Assembly: GCA_014801075.1 (NCBI GenBank)
Contig: JAAVEW010000031.1
Location: 1 to 64,000 of the forward strand
Source of the DNA: Barnesiella sp.
Lineage (GTDB): Bacteria > Bacteroidota > Bacteroidia > Bacteroidales > Muribaculaceae
Length of the DNA: 64,000 nt
Reading direction: 5' to 3'
Positions 44,251 through 54,549 of this stretch are shown piece after piece; the stretch's first letter is position 1, and the number at the start of each line of letters is the position of its first letter. Below the pieces are notes generated by a model that was given only the letters and a program-made list of their open reading frames with translations, made no database searches and was not told the DNA's origin. Position numbers and translations under genes: made by a program.

Positions 44251-46806
44251 TTAGATCCAGCGAACGTAAGCGAAGTCCTGACGGTGGGGCAGGTTGGCGT
44301 TTACGGGGTAGAGACGGTAAGCGAAGCGGAATACGCCGGGCTCTACTGTCATGCCCTTGTACTCGTAGGTGAGCACGTTGCCTTCCTCCTTGATAACCTT
44401 GAAGGGAGCAACCTTCCACAGTTTCTCTTCGCCATCTTCAACCTTGTAGGCAACGAGTTCGAGACCGAGGTCCTTGCCGAGGCCGTTGGTGTCAACGATA
44501 GCTTTGACTGCATATTCCTGACCGGTGAGGGTGTTGGCAACTTCTGTAGTTTCGATGTCGAATACCTTGACGCCATCCCAAGCAGCAGCGAAACGCTCTT
44601 TCCAAGCTACGATTTCTTTCGCGAGAGCGAAGTTGTCGGCAGCGAGTTTGTTTGAGCGGGCAGCTTCCTTGTCGTAGAAACGAGCGATATAGTCGTCGAT
44701 CATACGCTTCATAGTGAAGTGGGGAGCGATGTCGCCGATCGAACCCTTGATATACTGAATCCAGTGGGGTGAGTAGCCCTTAGAGTTCTTCTCGAAGTAG
44801 AGAGGAATGATTTCGTTCTCAAGCATCGAGTAGATAGTGGCAGCGTCGAGTTTATCCTGCTGCGACTGGTCGGTGAAAGTGCGACGGTCGGTAAGAGCCC
44901 AGCCTGCATTTTCGTTGAAGCGGTAGCCTTCGTACCACCAGCCATCGAGCACTGAGAAGTTGAGCACACCGTTCATCTCGGCCTTTTCGCCTGATGTACC
45001 GGATGCCTCGAGGGGACGGGTCGGGGTGTTCAACCAGATGTCGACACCGCTGACGAGACGTTTTGCCACAATCATGTTGTAGTCCTCAAGGAAGATAATC
45101 TTGCCGAGGAACTGAGGCATGCGTGAAATCTCCATGATGCGCTTGATGAGACCCTGGCCAGCGCCGTCGGCGGGGTGAGCCTTACCTGAGAATACGAACT
45201 GCACGGGGAACTGCTCGTTGTTGACAATCTTGGCAAGACGGTCGAGGTCAGTGAAGAGCAGGTGAGCACGCTTGTAGGTAGCGAAACGACGGGCGAAACC
45301 GATGATGAGAGCGTTGGGGTTGATTTTGTCAACGATTTTCATCACAGCCGAGGGATCACCCTGGTTGGCGAGCCACTTAGCCTTGAAGTCGCGCTTAACG
45401 AAGTTGATGAACTTGGTCTTGAGCTGCATGCGCATAGCCCAGATTTCTTCATCGGGCACATCGAAGATGCCTTTCCAAGCCTTGGGATCGCTCTGGTTGG
45501 CAAATACCTGTTCGCCGAGGTGCTTTGCGTAGAATTCTTTCCACTCTGAAGCAGCCCAGGTAGGCATGTGCACACCGTTGGTCACGTAACCTACGTGTGA
45601 TTCCTGCCAGTTGTAGCCTTTCCAGATACCGGCAAACATCTTCTTCGATACCTCGCCGTGGAGCCAGCTTACGCCGTTGGCTTCCTGACAGGTGTTGAGT
45701 GCGAACACGCTCATAGAGAAGCGTTCGTTGGTGTTGGGGTTCTCGCGGCCCATGTTCATGAGGTCATTCCATGAGATACCGAGTTTTGCGGGGTATTCGC
45801 CCATATATTTGCCGAAGAGACCTTCGTCGAAGTAGTCGTGGCCTGCGGGCACGGGAGTGTGAACGGTGTAGAGCGAAGATGCGCGCACCATTTCGAGAGC
45901 TACGTTGAAGTCGAGGTGTTCTTCCTGCACGTAGTCAACAAGACGCTGGAGGTTGAGGAGCGCAGCGTGGCCTTCGTTGCAGTGGTAGAGCTGGCTCTTG
46001 ATGCCGAGTTTCTTCAGCATGAGCACACCGCCGATACCGAGGAGGTATTCCTGCTTGATACGGTTTTCCCAGTCGCCGCCGTAGAGCTGGTGGGTAATGA
46101 CACGGTCAAACTCGCTGTTCATGTCGAAGTCGGTGTCCATCAGGTAGAGGTTCATGCGGCCTACTGCTACTTTCCAGATGTGAGAGTAGATGATACGTCC
46201 GGGATAGGGAACCTCGAGGATCACGGGGTGACCGTTCTGGTCGCAAACCTGCTCGATGGGGAGCTGGTTGAAGTTCTGGGGCTCGTAGTTGGCTATCTGC
46301 TGACCGTCGACGCTGAGAGTCTGGGTGAAGTAGCCGTAACGATAGAGGAAACCTACGGCGGTCATGTCGACGCAGCTGTCGGAAGCCTCTTTGATATAGT
46401 CACCGGCGAGCACACCGAGACCGCCTGAGTAAATCTTGAGGCAGTTGCAAAGACCGTATTCCATCGAGAAGTAAGATACCGAGGGAACATCCTTGCGCAT
46501 GGGTTTGCTCATATAGTCCTGGAACATCGCATACACTTTGTTGATGCGATCCATGAACTCCTTGTCGTTGATGATTTCTTTCTGACGCTCTGAAGAAAGA
46601 CGCTGCAGGAGCATTACGGGGTTTTCACCGGTTGAACGCCAAAGGTCGGGGTTGAGGTCGCGGAAGAGCGATTTAGCTTCGCTGTTCCATACCCACCACA
46701 GGTTTTTGGACAGTTTCTCCAGAGGTTTTAACTTTGAAGGTAAGTCTGACTTTACAGTCATGTCGCGCCAAGAGGGGACATTTGCGTTGCTTACTTGAAG
46801 TTTCAT
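44251..46806 (-). CDS. glgP: alpha-glucan (glycogen) phosphorylase, GT35
   Basis: Releases glucose-1-phosphate from glycogen. The 851-residue protein is of the bacterial/archaeal type with a DUF3417-like N terminus ([16 protein letters not shown]), the YFSMEYGL and [18 protein letters not shown] blocks, and the PLP/phosphate region [18 protein letters not shown]. It lies about 80 bases after the glycogen synthase gene on the same strand; synthesis and breakdown of glycogen are thus linked. Confidence 0.93.
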   Translation of the reverse strand: MKLQVSNANVPSWRDMTVKSDLPSKLKPLEKLSKNLWWVWNSEAKSLFRDLNPDLWRSTGENPVMLLQRLSSERQKEIINDKEFMDRINKVYAMFQDYMSKPMRKDVPSVSYFSMEYGLCNCLKIYSGGLGVLAGDYIKEASDSCVDMTAVGFLYRYGYFTQTLSVDGQQIANYEPQNFNQLPIEQVCDQNGHPVILEVPYPGRIIYSHIWKVAVGRMNLYLMDTDFDMNSEFDRVITHQLYGGDWENRIKQEYLLGIGGVLMLKKLGIKSQLYHCNEGHAALLNLQRLVDYVQEEHLDFNVALEMVRASSLYTVHTPVPAGHDYFDEGLFGKYMGEYPAKLGISWNDLMNMGRENPNTNERFSMSVFALNTCQEANGVSWLHGEVSKKMFAGIWKGYNWQESHVGYVTNGVHMPTWAASEWKEFYAKHLGEQVFANQSDPKAWKGIFDVPDEEIWAMRMQLKTKFINFVKRDFKAKWLANQGDPSAVMKIVDKINPNALIIGFARRFATYKRAHLLFTDLDRLAKIVNNEQFPVQFVFSGKAHPADGAGQGLIKRIMEISRMPQFLGKIIFLEDYNMIVAKRLVSGVDIWLNTPTRPLEASGTSGEKAEMNGVLNFSVLDGWWYEGYRFNENAGWALTDRRTFTDQSQQDKLDAATIYSMLENEIIPLYFEKNSKGYSPHWIQYIKGSIGDIAPHFTMKRMIDDYIARFYDKEAARSNKLAADNFALAKEIVAWKERFAAAWDGVKVFDIETTEVANTLTGQEYAVKAIVDTNGLGKDLGLELVAYKVEDGEEKLWKVAPFKVIKEEGNVLTYEYKGMTVEPGVFRFAYRLYPVNANLPHRQDFAYVRWI

Positions 46807-46887
46807 TGTGTATCTTTTTAATTGTTGTGTTATTTAACTTTAAGGAAATGTAGTTAATATGTATTCTTTTACTAATTTAATCCGGAG

Positions 46888-48552
46888 TCAGCACCCGGGC
46901 AGCTGTCGCTTGCGGGCGTTGGTGAGAGCTATGTCAAACGCTTCTTCGTACCAGCTGATAAAGTGGCTCCATGCGGCCTTGGAGGCTGTGTTCATGGCGG
47001 CCTTGGCTATCTTGGCACGCTGGGTTGCGGGTGCGCCAATAAGCGCTACCAGCGAGTCGGCGATGGCATTGACCACTTCGCCATAGTTGGAATCGGTGCG
47101 GGGTATCACATTGACGCCCGACACGTCGAATTCGGCTTTGGATGAAGCCAGAATCCACTGACCGAAACCTGAGAGCGAAGTTGTCACCGTGGGCACTCCG
47201 AAAGCAACGCTTTCGAGGGGAGTATAGCCCCACGGCTCGTAGTATGAGGGGAATACCGTGGCATCGACACCGATAAGGAGGTCGTAGTACGGTGCGTTGA
47301 ACACTCCGTCATCGCCGTTGAGATAGCAGGGCACGTAGATTACGGTCATGCTGTCGCGCTGCTCAACTCCGAAACCGAGCTGATGGATGCGGCTGATGAT
47401 GGGGTCGTCGTTGTAGTTGTGGAGACTGTGGGTGATAACGGCATCGGGGAGTCCGGCTGTCGACTTGCGGGCTATGGCGTCGCTGAGGTCGGCGCGGGCT
47501 TTGTCGACCCATGCGGGCACCATCACCAGAGCGAGCACTCGTGACTGAGTGCGGCTGCGCAGGGTGTTGATGCTGTCGAGGAACACGTCGATACCCTTGT
47601 TGCGATACTCGCAGCGGCCCGAGGTCACTACGATGAATGTATCGTCGGCAAGCGGTTTGCCGGTCAGCGCTCGCGCTACCGAGAGCAATCGCTCGCGGGC
47701 GGCGCCGCGGGCCTTGTCGAAAGCCGAGCGTGCGGGCACGAAGTTTTTCTCGAAACCGTTGGGGGTGACAACAGCGGGCTTGAGGTCGAGCAACTGCTCG
47801 CACTCTATGGCAGTGATGTCGCTCACGGTGGTGAAACAGTCGGCCGCGTGGGCTGCCGCTTTCTCCAGGGAGTGCTTCGACTCCATGTTGAGTTCGCGGG
47901 CCATCTGGTCGCCGTTATATCCTTTAAGGTAGTCGTAGAGCGGTTTGCCGTTGCCGCAGATGCTGCGGCCTATACTTGTGGCGTGGGTGGTGAATACCGT
48001 CGCGATACGGGGCGACTGCCATTTCAGGTAGAGAAGTCCCATGCCGGTAGTCCACTCGTTGAAGTGGGCTATCACATCGTCGGGGCAGCCCTGCTGCGCG
48101 TAGATACTCTGCATCACTATGGCCGAAGCTACGGCAAAGGCGCAGCCTTCATCGTAGTCACCGTAAGCGTGCAGCGAGTCAACGCGGTAGAGGTTCCACA
48201 TCTCTCCGTAAATTTCAGGCAGGTGGGCATACACTCCCTTGAAGTCGACAAGCACGGCGAGGGGCTTGCCGGGAATATCCCAGCGGCCTACGCGCACCTT
48301 TATATCATAGGGCAGCTGAAGTGACTTGCGCCATTCTTTCAGCACCGATTTATTTTCAATAAAAAAGGGTGAGGGATTATCTTCCGACCACACATCGGGT
48401 CCGACGAAAATCACTTTGTCTTTATATAATTTCTGGAGTGTCTTGGCCTTGGTCGACAGCACGGTGTATATACCGCCTATCTTGTTGCAGACTTCCCAAC
48501 TTGCCTCGAAAAGCAGGTTGAGCTTACACTCTTCGTTTTTTCCTTCTATCAT
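46888..48552 (-). CDS. glycogen synthase (GT3-like)
   Basis: Transfers glucose from a nucleotide sugar to glycogen. The start at 48552 is chosen because the protein then begins MIEGKNEECKLNLLFEAS, and because the -7 box at 48607-48614 lies on top of the longer start at 48609. The 554 residues show FEASWEVCNKIGGIYTVLSTK, VTPNG and FPSYYEPWGYTPLES, closest to the eukaryote-like GT3 synthases found in Bacteroidetes rather than GlgA of GT5. Followed by glgP. Confidence 0.9.
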   Translation of the reverse strand: MIEGKNEECKLNLLFEASWEVCNKIGGIYTVLSTKAKTLQKLYKDKVIFVGPDVWSEDNPSPFFIENKSVLKEWRKSLQLPYDIKVRVGRWDIPGKPLAVLVDFKGVYAHLPEIYGEMWNLYRVDSLHAYGDYDEGCAFAVASAIVMQSIYAQQGCPDDVIAHFNEWTTGMGLLYLKWQSPRIATVFTTHATSIGRSICGNGKPLYDYLKGYNGDQMARELNMESKHSLEKAAAHAADCFTTVSDITAIECEQLLDLKPAVVTPNGFEKNFVPARSAFDKARGAARERLLSVARALTGKPLADDTFIVVTSGRCEYRNKGIDVFLDSINTLRSRTQSRVLALVMVPAWVDKARADLSDAIARKSTAGLPDAVITHSLHNYNDDPIISRIHQLGFGVEQRDSMTVIYVPCYLNGDDGVFNAPYYDLLIGVDATVFPSYYEPWGYTPLESVAFGVPTVTTSLSGFGQWILASSKAEFDVSGVNVIPRTDSNYGEVVNAIADSLVALIGAPATQRAKIAKAAMNTASKAAWSHFISWYEEAFDIALTNARKRQLPGC

Positions 48553-48606
48553 TATACCTGTATATATTCTGAAAAATATAACTCGGAGGAGTATGATTTT
48601 AGACCG

Positions 48607-48638
48607 CAAAGGTAATAAAAAAATTACTTACAAACAAA
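48607..48638 (-). promoter_or_regulatory. promoter for glycogen synthase-glgP operon
   Basis: On the minus strand TTTG (48635-48638), 20 bases, TACCTTTG (48607-48614). Exact consensus match; transcription starts near 48600 and gives a 48-base leader. Confidence 0.8.
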
Positions 48639-48828
48639 CTATTATGCAATACTGTCAACAATTTAACCAGTTTTAAACCATCCCGTAACCCCGGCATGCC
48701 GTTTTTTCACCCTCCACAAGCCGCATTATCCCATACTTACAGACTATGCCGCCGCTCTTCAGGCCCGAAACGTCATTCGCCATTTTTTAGTGAATTTTAT
48801 TCAAAATTTCTTTTTAACACGCAATAAT

Positions 48829-48860
48829 ATTGTACGTAATGAAAAATATTATTACTTTTG
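48829..48860 (+). promoter_or_regulatory. promoter for sorting-tail mini-protein
   Basis: TACTTTTG at 48853-48860 with ATTG at 48829-48832, spacing 20. It decides that translation begins at the ATG at 48893 rather than 48830. Confidence 0.6.
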
Positions 48861-48892
48861 TATTGAATAACGCGTTACTATTTTTACTACTC

Positions 48893-49201
48893 ATGAGAAG
48901 GTTTGTTTCCACCGTCATATTGCTTCTGGCAGTCAATGCTTTCAGCGGACAATGGTTCGCCGGGGCTGCGCCCGCCGTTGAGAGCAGGGTCGCTGACCGC
49001 GCTCCGGCTGTGTCGGTTGAGAAAGGCTACATTGAGCTGACCGCACCCGACGGTGACAATGTCCGCTTCGAAATCTTCTCCATCACCGGCCAGCTCATAA
49101 AGTCGGTTACCGTGAAAAGCTCTACCGTGAAAGTTGATTTACCCAAAGGTTTCTATATTATTAAATGTGAAACCTGGACCAAGCGGGTAATGCTCCGATA
49201 G
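48893..49201 (+). CDS. small secreted protein ending in a type IX sorting-like domain
   Basis: A 102-residue protein with a signal peptide (MRRFVSTVILLLAVNAFS) and a C-terminal 75 residues matching the type A sorting-domain pattern: VRFEIFSITGQLIKSV, then VDLPKGFYIIKC and TKRVMLR. Such domains normally follow a large cargo; here almost nothing precedes it. It could be a free-standing domain, a remnant of a larger gene, or a small secreted protein using the same beta fold. The window's PorD-like and PorQ genes suggest the secretion system exists in this genome. Confidence 0.72.
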   Translation: MRRFVSTVILLLAVNAFSGQWFAGAAPAVESRVADRAPAVSVEKGYIELTAPDGDNVRFEIFSITGQLIKSVTVKSSTVKVDLPKGFYIIKCETWTKRVMLR

Positions 49202-49327
49202 TGCACACCGGGAAAACGCGGTCACAAGAGTGTGCCCCTACCCCACCACCTATAAGAAACTGTATCGGTCAGCCGACAGTGCGACCGACTGCATAAAGCG
49301 CAATTAAATTATTATATCATACAAATC

Positions 49328-51349
49328 ATGAATTTCAATTTCAAAACAATGTGTACCCGTGGACTCACCTTCGGGCTAATGTCAATTGGTGCTGCCGGCA
49401 TCTGCGGCGCACAGAATATCGACAGCAAGTTTGACTCATTCCCCACCTACGCCGGCGAGGACCTCGAACTCGCAGTCAGCCCGCAGGGCGTGAAGTTTTC
49501 ACTCTGGTCGCCTGAAGCTCAGGCCGTAAGGGTTCGTATCTACCCCACCGACCGCAATTCGGCACCCGACGAAATCATCGACATGACCAAGGGTGACAAC
49601 GGTGTGTGGCGCGCAACGGCTTCAGCCTCCAACGTAGGCAAGTTCTACACCTTCCAGATATTCCACAACGGCAAGTGGCTCGACGAGACCCCCGGCGTGT
49701 GGGCCAAGGCTGTAGGCACCAACGGACAGCGTGCCGCCATCATCAACCTCGACTCCACCGACCCCGAAGGCTGGAGCGCCGACAAGGGCCCGAAGGTTGA
49801 AAGCATCAACGACGTGGTGCTCTACGAGATGCACCATCGCGATTTCTCAATGCATCCCTCAAGCGGCATCGTGCATAAAGGCAAATTCCTCGCTCTAACC
49901 GAGGATGGCACCACTACCCCGCTCGGCGACAAGACAGGTATCGACCACCTCAAGGAACTCGGTGTCACCCACGTGCATATCCTCCCCTCCTACGACTACA
50001 ACAGCGTTGACGAGGCCAACCTCCCCGCCAACCAGTACAACTGGGGCTACGACCCGTTCAACTACAACGCGCCCGAAGGCTCCTACTCCACCGACCCCGC
50101 CAATCCTACCACCCGCATCCGCGAGATGAAAGAGATGATCAAGGCTCTCCACGACGCCGGCATCGGCGTGGTGATGGACGTGGTCTACAACCACACCGCC
50201 AACAATGATGACTCCAACTTCTCGCTCACCGCTCCCGGCTACTACTACCGCCACCGTCCCGACGGCTCATACAGCGACGCATCTGGCTGCGGCAACGAGA
50301 CTGCTTCGGAGCGTCAGCAGATGCGCGACTTCATCGTCAACTCGGTTAAATACTGGGCCGACGAATACCATATCGACGGCTTCCGCTTCGACCTTATGGC
50401 TATACACGACACGGAGACCATGAACGAGGTTGCCAAGGAGCTCAAGGAAATCAACCCCTCGATATTTGTCTATGGCGAAGGCTGGACCGCCGGCGACTCT
50501 CCCCTGCCCGTTGAGCGCCGCGCCCTCAAGGAGAATGTTGCCAAGATGGAAGGCATCGCAGTGTTCTCCGATGACATCCGCGACGCCATCAAGGGACACT
50601 ACTCCGATGCCGCCGACCGCGGTTTCGCTACCGGCAAGCCCGGCAACGAAGAGACCGTAAAAATCGGCATCGTGGCTGCCACCGCCCACCCGCAGATTGA
50701 CTACAGCAAGGGCAACAACTCAAAGTTCGCCTACGCCACATCGCCCTCACAGATAATCAACTACGTGTCGTGTCACGACGACCTCACCCTCACCGACAAA
50801 CTCGCCAAGTCTATGCCCGACGCAAGCATTGACGACCGTCTGCGCGCTGCCAAACTGGCTCAGACTATCGTATTTACCTCGCAGGGCACACCGTTCATGT
50901 TTGCCGGTGAAGAGGTGTTCCGCGACAAGCAAGGCGTCCACAACTCCTACAAGTCGCCCGACTCAATCAACGCTATCGACTGGAATCAGAAGCACACCTA
51001 TGCCGACCAGTTCAACTACTACAAGGAACTGATACGCCTGCGCAAGGAGCACCCCGCATTCCGCATGCGCACAGCCGACGAGATTGCCCGCAACATCGTG
51101 TTTGACAAAGTCAACGAGCCCAACCTCATCAGCTACTCCATCAAAAACAACGCCAACGGCGACGAGTGGAAGGAAATCAAACTCGTGTTCAACGGCAGCG
51201 ACGACGCCAAAACCGTCAAGGTAGGCAAAGGCGACTGGACCATCATAGCCGAGGACGGCCGCATCAACGCCGACGGTCTCGGCACCACCCGCGGCGGCAA
51301 CATGACCGTAGCACCCCGCTCCGCCCTAATCCTCGCCCGCACCAAGTAA
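49328..51349 (+). CDS. pulA: type I pullulanase (GH13), exported
   Basis: Debranches alpha-1,6 links in pullulan, starch or glycogen. The 673-residue protein has a signal peptide ending CGAQ (about 29), a CBM48-like domain (about 45-150) and a GH13 barrel with the type I hallmark [26 protein letters not shown] (nucleophile Asp), YGEGWTAGD (acid Glu) and SCHDDLTL. Periplasmic; complements the glycogen genes on the opposite strand. Confidence 0.94.
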   Translation: MNFNFKTMCTRGLTFGLMSIGAAGICGAQNIDSKFDSFPTYAGEDLELAVSPQGVKFSLWSPEAQAVRVRIYPTDRNSAPDEIIDMTKGDNGVWRATASASNVGKFYTFQIFHNGKWLDETPGVWAKAVGTNGQRAAIINLDSTDPEGWSADKGPKVESINDVVLYEMHHRDFSMHPSSGIVHKGKFLALTEDGTTTPLGDKTGIDHLKELGVTHVHILPSYDYNSVDEANLPANQYNWGYDPFNYNAPEGSYSTDPANPTTRIREMKEMIKALHDAGIGVVMDVVYNHTANNDDSNFSLTAPGYYYRHRPDGSYSDASGCGNETASERQQMRDFIVNSVKYWADEYHIDGFRFDLMAIHDTETMNEVAKELKEINPSIFVYGEGWTAGDSPLPVERRALKENVAKMEGIAVFSDDIRDAIKGHYSDAADRGFATGKPGNEETVKIGIVAATAHPQIDYSKGNNSKFAYATSPSQIINYVSCHDDLTLTDKLAKSMPDASIDDRLRAAKLAQTIVFTSQGTPFMFAGEEVFRDKQGVHNSYKSPDSINAIDWNQKHTYADQFNYYKELIRLRKEHPAFRMRTADEIARNIVFDKVNEPNLISYSIKNNANGDEWKEIKLVFNGSDDAKTVKVGKGDWTIIAEDGRINADGLGTTRGGNMTVAPRSALILARTK

Positions 51350-51367
51350 CATCACACACAACGCATC

Positions 51368-51398
51368 AAAATGGCACACCATCACGGCGTTCCATTTT
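51368..51398 (+). terminator. terminator after pulA
   Basis: AAAATGG (51368-51374) pairs with CCATTTT (51392-51398), followed by a T run and TGTTTG. Confidence 0.6.
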
Positions 51399-51429
51399 TT
51401 TGTTTGTGGCGGTTTTTAGCGGGTGGAGG

Positions 51430-51461
51430 TTTGGGATTGTCGCGGGTTTTTATTATATTTG
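51430..51461 (+). promoter_or_regulatory. promoter for Ser/Thr kinase gene
   Basis: TTTG (51430-51433), 20 bases, TATATTTG (51454-51461): exact consensus. The leader to the ATG at 51544 is about 75 bases. Confidence 0.8.
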
Positions 51462-51543
51462 TATTGATAAGTTCAAGTTTTGCTTATAAAATATTTTTCA
51501 ACTTCTACTTACCCCATTCTGCTTATATCAGATTGCTCTGCGC

Positions 51544-52824
51544 ATGGAAGAGGAAATCAGTAATTCGTCGCTTAATTTTGTCAATCCGTCGGAGATTGAG
51601 CTTGGCAACAGTATTGTCGAGTTGTCACGACGGCAGACATGCCTACTGTACAGCGCCCGCTGGAACAGCCGCCGCTACGTACTGAAAACCCTTCGCCCTG
51701 AGTATGCAGCCAATCCCGTCTACATCGAGGCCCTGCGCAAGGAATTTGAACTCGGTGTGCGCCTCGATCATCCCGACATCATTCGCGTGGTTGCCTTTGA
51801 GGAGATTGCCACGCTCGGCAAGTGCATCGTGATGGAATGGATTGACGGCGAACCGCTCAACAAGTTTCTCTCCACCAGCCCGCCGCACCGCGAACGCCGC
51901 GCCATAGCGCTCCGTCTGGCCGAAGCCCTCGCCTACATGCACCGCACAGGCATATCACACCGCGACCTCAAGCCCGACAATATCCTCATAACCCATCGCG
52001 GCCACAATGTCAAAATCATCGACTTCGGTCTGGGCGATGCCGACTCGTTCACGAGCCTGAAATCGTCACGCGGCACCCAATCATACGGCGCGCCGGAAAC
52101 ACTGCATGCCGCTTCAGTGGCCGACAGTGCCGCCGACGTCTACTCCTTCGGCAAGATACTGCAACAACTGCTGCCCAAGATACAGTACCGCCGGCTTATA
52201 AACCGATGCCTGCAGGTCGACCCGGCCAAGCGCCCGACAATGGACGATGTCGCCTCATCTCTGGCATCAAAAAGACTGCGCAACATATCGCTGGCGCTGC
52301 TCGGCGCCGCCATAGCTGCCGGAATCGCGGGACTTATAATCAGCAACCGCCGGCCGGTGTCGACGACACCCCTCGCCGAGATGCCGACGCGTATTGACAC
52401 CATCTACCTTTCGCAGCCGATTCCCGCCGACAGCTCCGCCGCCATAATGCCGCAGCCTGTGGCCGCTAACAATCCGATTGCGCACCCCGAACCTACAGTC
52501 ATAAAGCCCGTAGATGACAATCGTCTCGACTCCGTCTTCAAAGTATATATGACAAAATCCGATGCCAACGTGGCGGACGTAAAAGAAAAACTCAGGCAAA
52601 CAACAAATATCGACGAGGCCAATGACCACATGCAAAAGTATTCCGAGAATATGATTTCAATAGCCGATAAAATGTGCAGCGAACTGCGCACCTTCGGCTA
52701 CAGCGAATACAACATAAACTCAGCGCGCACAGCCTTGTTCGTCTACATGGGTGACATCGCCAATGAGCTTATCGAGATAGTCCTCAACATCTCCAACAAC
52801 GAACTATCAGCCGACAAACAATAA
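51544..52824 (+). CDS. Hanks-type Ser/Thr protein kinase with one membrane segment
   Basis: A 426-residue protein with an N-terminal kinase domain: K48 (YVLKTL), an alpha-C Glu (RKEFELG, near 67-69), catalytic HRDLKPDN (139-146), IDFGLGD (159-165), APE (183-185) and the DVYSFGK block. The glycine-rich loop is not recognisable (ELSRRQTC), though the rest is intact. Residues 248-267 form one membrane segment, followed by a Pro-rich linker and a helical 100-residue periplasmic domain of unknown type, not PASTA repeats. Target unknown. Confidence 0.9.
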   Translation: MEEEISNSSLNFVNPSEIELGNSIVELSRRQTCLLYSARWNSRRYVLKTLRPEYAANPVYIEALRKEFELGVRLDHPDIIRVVAFEEIATLGKCIVMEWIDGEPLNKFLSTSPPHRERRAIALRLAEALAYMHRTGISHRDLKPDNILITHRGHNVKIIDFGLGDADSFTSLKSSRGTQSYGAPETLHAASVADSAADVYSFGKILQQLLPKIQYRRLINRCLQVDPAKRPTMDDVASSLASKRLRNISLALLGAAIAAGIAGLIISNRRPVSTTPLAEMPTRIDTIYLSQPIPADSSAAIMPQPVAANNPIAHPEPTVIKPVDDNRLDSVFKVYMTKSDANVADVKEKLRQTTNIDEANDHMQKYSENMISIADKMCSELRTFGYSEYNINSARTALFVYMGDIANELIEIVLNISNNELSADKQ

Positions 52825-52836
52825 CCCAAAGACAAG

Positions 52837-52868
52837 TATAAGCTTTAGCACCTATAAGTTTTAGCACC
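52837..52868. repeat. 16-bp tandem duplication
   Basis: TATAAGCTTTAGCACC at 52837-52852 is followed at once by TATAAGTTTTAGCACC (52853-52868). No function apparent. Confidence 0.8.
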
Positions 52869-52880
52869 GCAGAGCAAACA

Positions 52881-52920
52881 ACGAGAGGCCGTGTCTCAAT
52901 CACGACACGACCTCTCTCGT
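52881..52920 (+). terminator. terminator after kinase gene
   Basis: ACGAGAGG and CGTGTC pair with GACACG and CCTCTC, one-base bulge on each side, between 52881 and 52920. Confidence 0.7.
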
Positions 52921-52999
52921 ACTAAAACTAAAACGAAAAAGTATATTATTTTTCAATAAGCAGTTGTTGAGAGCGCACTATACTTCGTTCGTTTCTATT

Positions 53000-53053
53000 A
53001 AGTAGAAGTTGTAAATTATTCAACATCTACTTATGAATCTTCAACTTCTACTT
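53000..53053. repeat. inverted repeat near end of DUF6591-like gene
   Basis: AAGTAGAAGTTG (53000-53011) is the exact complement of 53042-53053, and 53021-53032 is an 11 of 12 match to the same arm. Two alternative hairpins are possible; likely part of the terminator. Confidence 0.6.
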
Positions 53054-53073
53054 AAAGTTATGGAACTTCTTAT

Positions 53074-53616
53074 TTAGAAGTCGAAGCCGTCGAGGGCGTC
53101 GAACATGTCGGCTGCACTGCCCATGGCGTTTTCCATCATTTCAGTTGCGTTGATGGCACCGCCTGCGAGTTCGGCAGCGGCTTCTGAGAACTTGGAAGTA
53201 ATCTTCGTGTAACGTTTCATCTGGCTCGCGCTCATTTTGCCGCTGCAATTTTCGAGTTTGCGGCTGAGGCTTTCAGCCGACTCCATATAATCGCTCATCT
53301 TTGTCATTACCGACATATCGCCCTTGGCAGCCTTCTTGATAAGAGATACATAGTTGTCAACGAAATTCTCATACTCTTTGAGCATATCGTCAACGTCTGA
53401 CGAAGAAGCTGATGAATCGTCGTCATCCTCAAAGTCAGAGTCGTTGCTGTCATATGAGTCTGAGGAGCTGTCATCGCTGCCTTCATAGTCAGCATAAGAT
53501 GACTCAGTGTTTTCTGTTTTGTCACCCTTTGCATCGGCTGAAGAATCGTCGGATTTCGAGCCACAAGAGGTCATTGCTACTAATGCTACTGCTACGGTTA
53601 AGAATTTAAGTTTCAT
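53074..53616 (-). CDS. acidic lipoprotein with DUF6591-like domain
   Basis: A 180-residue protein with lipobox MTSC (Cys at 18), an Asp/Ser-rich disordered segment (about 20-75), and a helical domain DVDDMLKEYENFVDNYVSLIKKA, resembling DUF6591 lipoproteins of gut Bacteroidetes. Function unknown. Transcribed alone. Confidence 0.75.
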   Translation of the reverse strand: MKLKFLTVAVALVAMTSCGSKSDDSSADAKGDKTENTESSYADYEGSDDSSSDSYDSNDSDFEDDDDSSASSSDVDDMLKEYENFVDNYVSLIKKAAKGDMSVMTKMSDYMESAESLSRKLENCSGKMSASQMKRYTKITSKFSEAAAELAGGAINATEMMENAMGSAADMFDALDGFDF

Positions 53617-53677
53617 AATAATATTATTAAAATGTTAGAAAAAATGATTGGTAATGCGGATTGAATATCGGAGGAAA

Positions 53678-54289
53678 TCACTCGTCGTTGGGGTCGAGGA
53701 TGCGGTATGTCACTCCGGTGCGCGTGCCTGCCACGTAGGTGTGGACAAGTTCGCTGCCGGCCCGCATCACTTTGCTGAAAAATGCGGGTGCATTCTGGGT
53801 CAACGAGGCAAACTCCACCACGTCGCCCACACGGAGCTTGGCATTTCGCGACACCTCTACCTCGAACTCTGCCGCCGAGATGCGTTTCAACACGCACACA
53901 CGGTCGGGAGTCCAACGCAGTTCTACCTTACCATTGACGGGAATCTCCTTGAAACTAATGGTCCCGCCGAAGTAATTGCCCGACTGCGTCGTCGTGTCCT
54001 CAGCATTGAAGTTCTCTATGAAATCCTCAATATCACGGTAACCGACGAACCCGGCGAGTATGCAGAGCGTGAAACGCTCGGGATTGTAGGCAGTGCCCAC
54101 ATCCTTCACGTAACCCCATATACGTTTGAGCGTAGTAGGCGAAATCGGCTGCTTCACCGCGTTGAGTATTGTCTGAGAGAGGAAATCGAAATCAGCCGGG
54201 GAAACAATGCGGCGATTTACCACATTCTCTACCTCCGAGCGTAATATTGCGATTATTTCCTGGGAATATTTTGTTTTTCTTTCGGCCAT
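53678..54289 (-). CDS. Bacteroidetes-specific protein of unknown function
   Basis: A 203-residue protein. The N-terminal third contains ISPTTLKRIWGYV, a helix-rich motif I associate with many uncharacterised Bacteroidetes proteins and possibly DNA-binding. The remainder is beta-rich (VELRWTPDRVCVL, VGDVVEFASL) and could be a small barrel. No signal peptide. It is divergent from rplY; a -7 box (TATATTTG on the minus strand, 54316-54323) precedes it. Confidence 0.7.
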   Translation of the reverse strand: MAERKTKYSQEIIAILRSEVENVVNRRIVSPADFDFLSQTILNAVKQPISPTTLKRIWGYVKDVGTAYNPERFTLCILAGFVGYRDIEDFIENFNAEDTTTQSGNYFGGTISFKEIPVNGKVELRWTPDRVCVLKRISAAEFEVEVSRNAKLRVGDVVEFASLTQNAPAFFSKVMRAGSELVHTYVAGTRTGVTYRILDPNDE

Positions 54290-54315
54290 GCTGAGCTAAA
54301 GTGAATTATTTTTTG

Positions 54316-54323
54316 CAAATATA
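54316..54323 (-). promoter_or_regulatory. -7 box for the 203-residue protein gene
   Basis: TATATTTG on the minus strand, 26 bases before the start codon; no clear -33. Confidence 0.45.
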
Positions 54324-54435
54324 AATTTATTCTGCGTCACCACTTCGTTCCATCTTGTTCCAATTTAATCCACAGACCGAAAAATGTTGCATTTTTTGCA
54401 TATTTTCGGCATTAGCAAACAATAATTAAAAAATA

Positions 54436-54467
54436 TTTGGCGATACCGAAAATATTCATTAAATTTG
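54436..54467 (+). promoter_or_regulatory. rplY promoter
   Basis: TTTG (54436-54439), 20 bases, TAAATTTG (54460-54467): exact consensus. The leader to the ATG at 54550 is about 75 bases. Confidence 0.85.
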
Positions 54468-54549
54468 CAGTCGCTTTTTAGCATCCCGTGTGATGGGAAA
54501 TTAAGGAGCAAAACTTAATTTTGAGTAACACAATTAATAAAAAACAACA

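Noticed and set aside
49895..50254. Antisense frame with Val/Gly-rich translation over the pullulanase gene
   Set aside because: Composition reflects the complement of a GC-rich gene; no support for expression.
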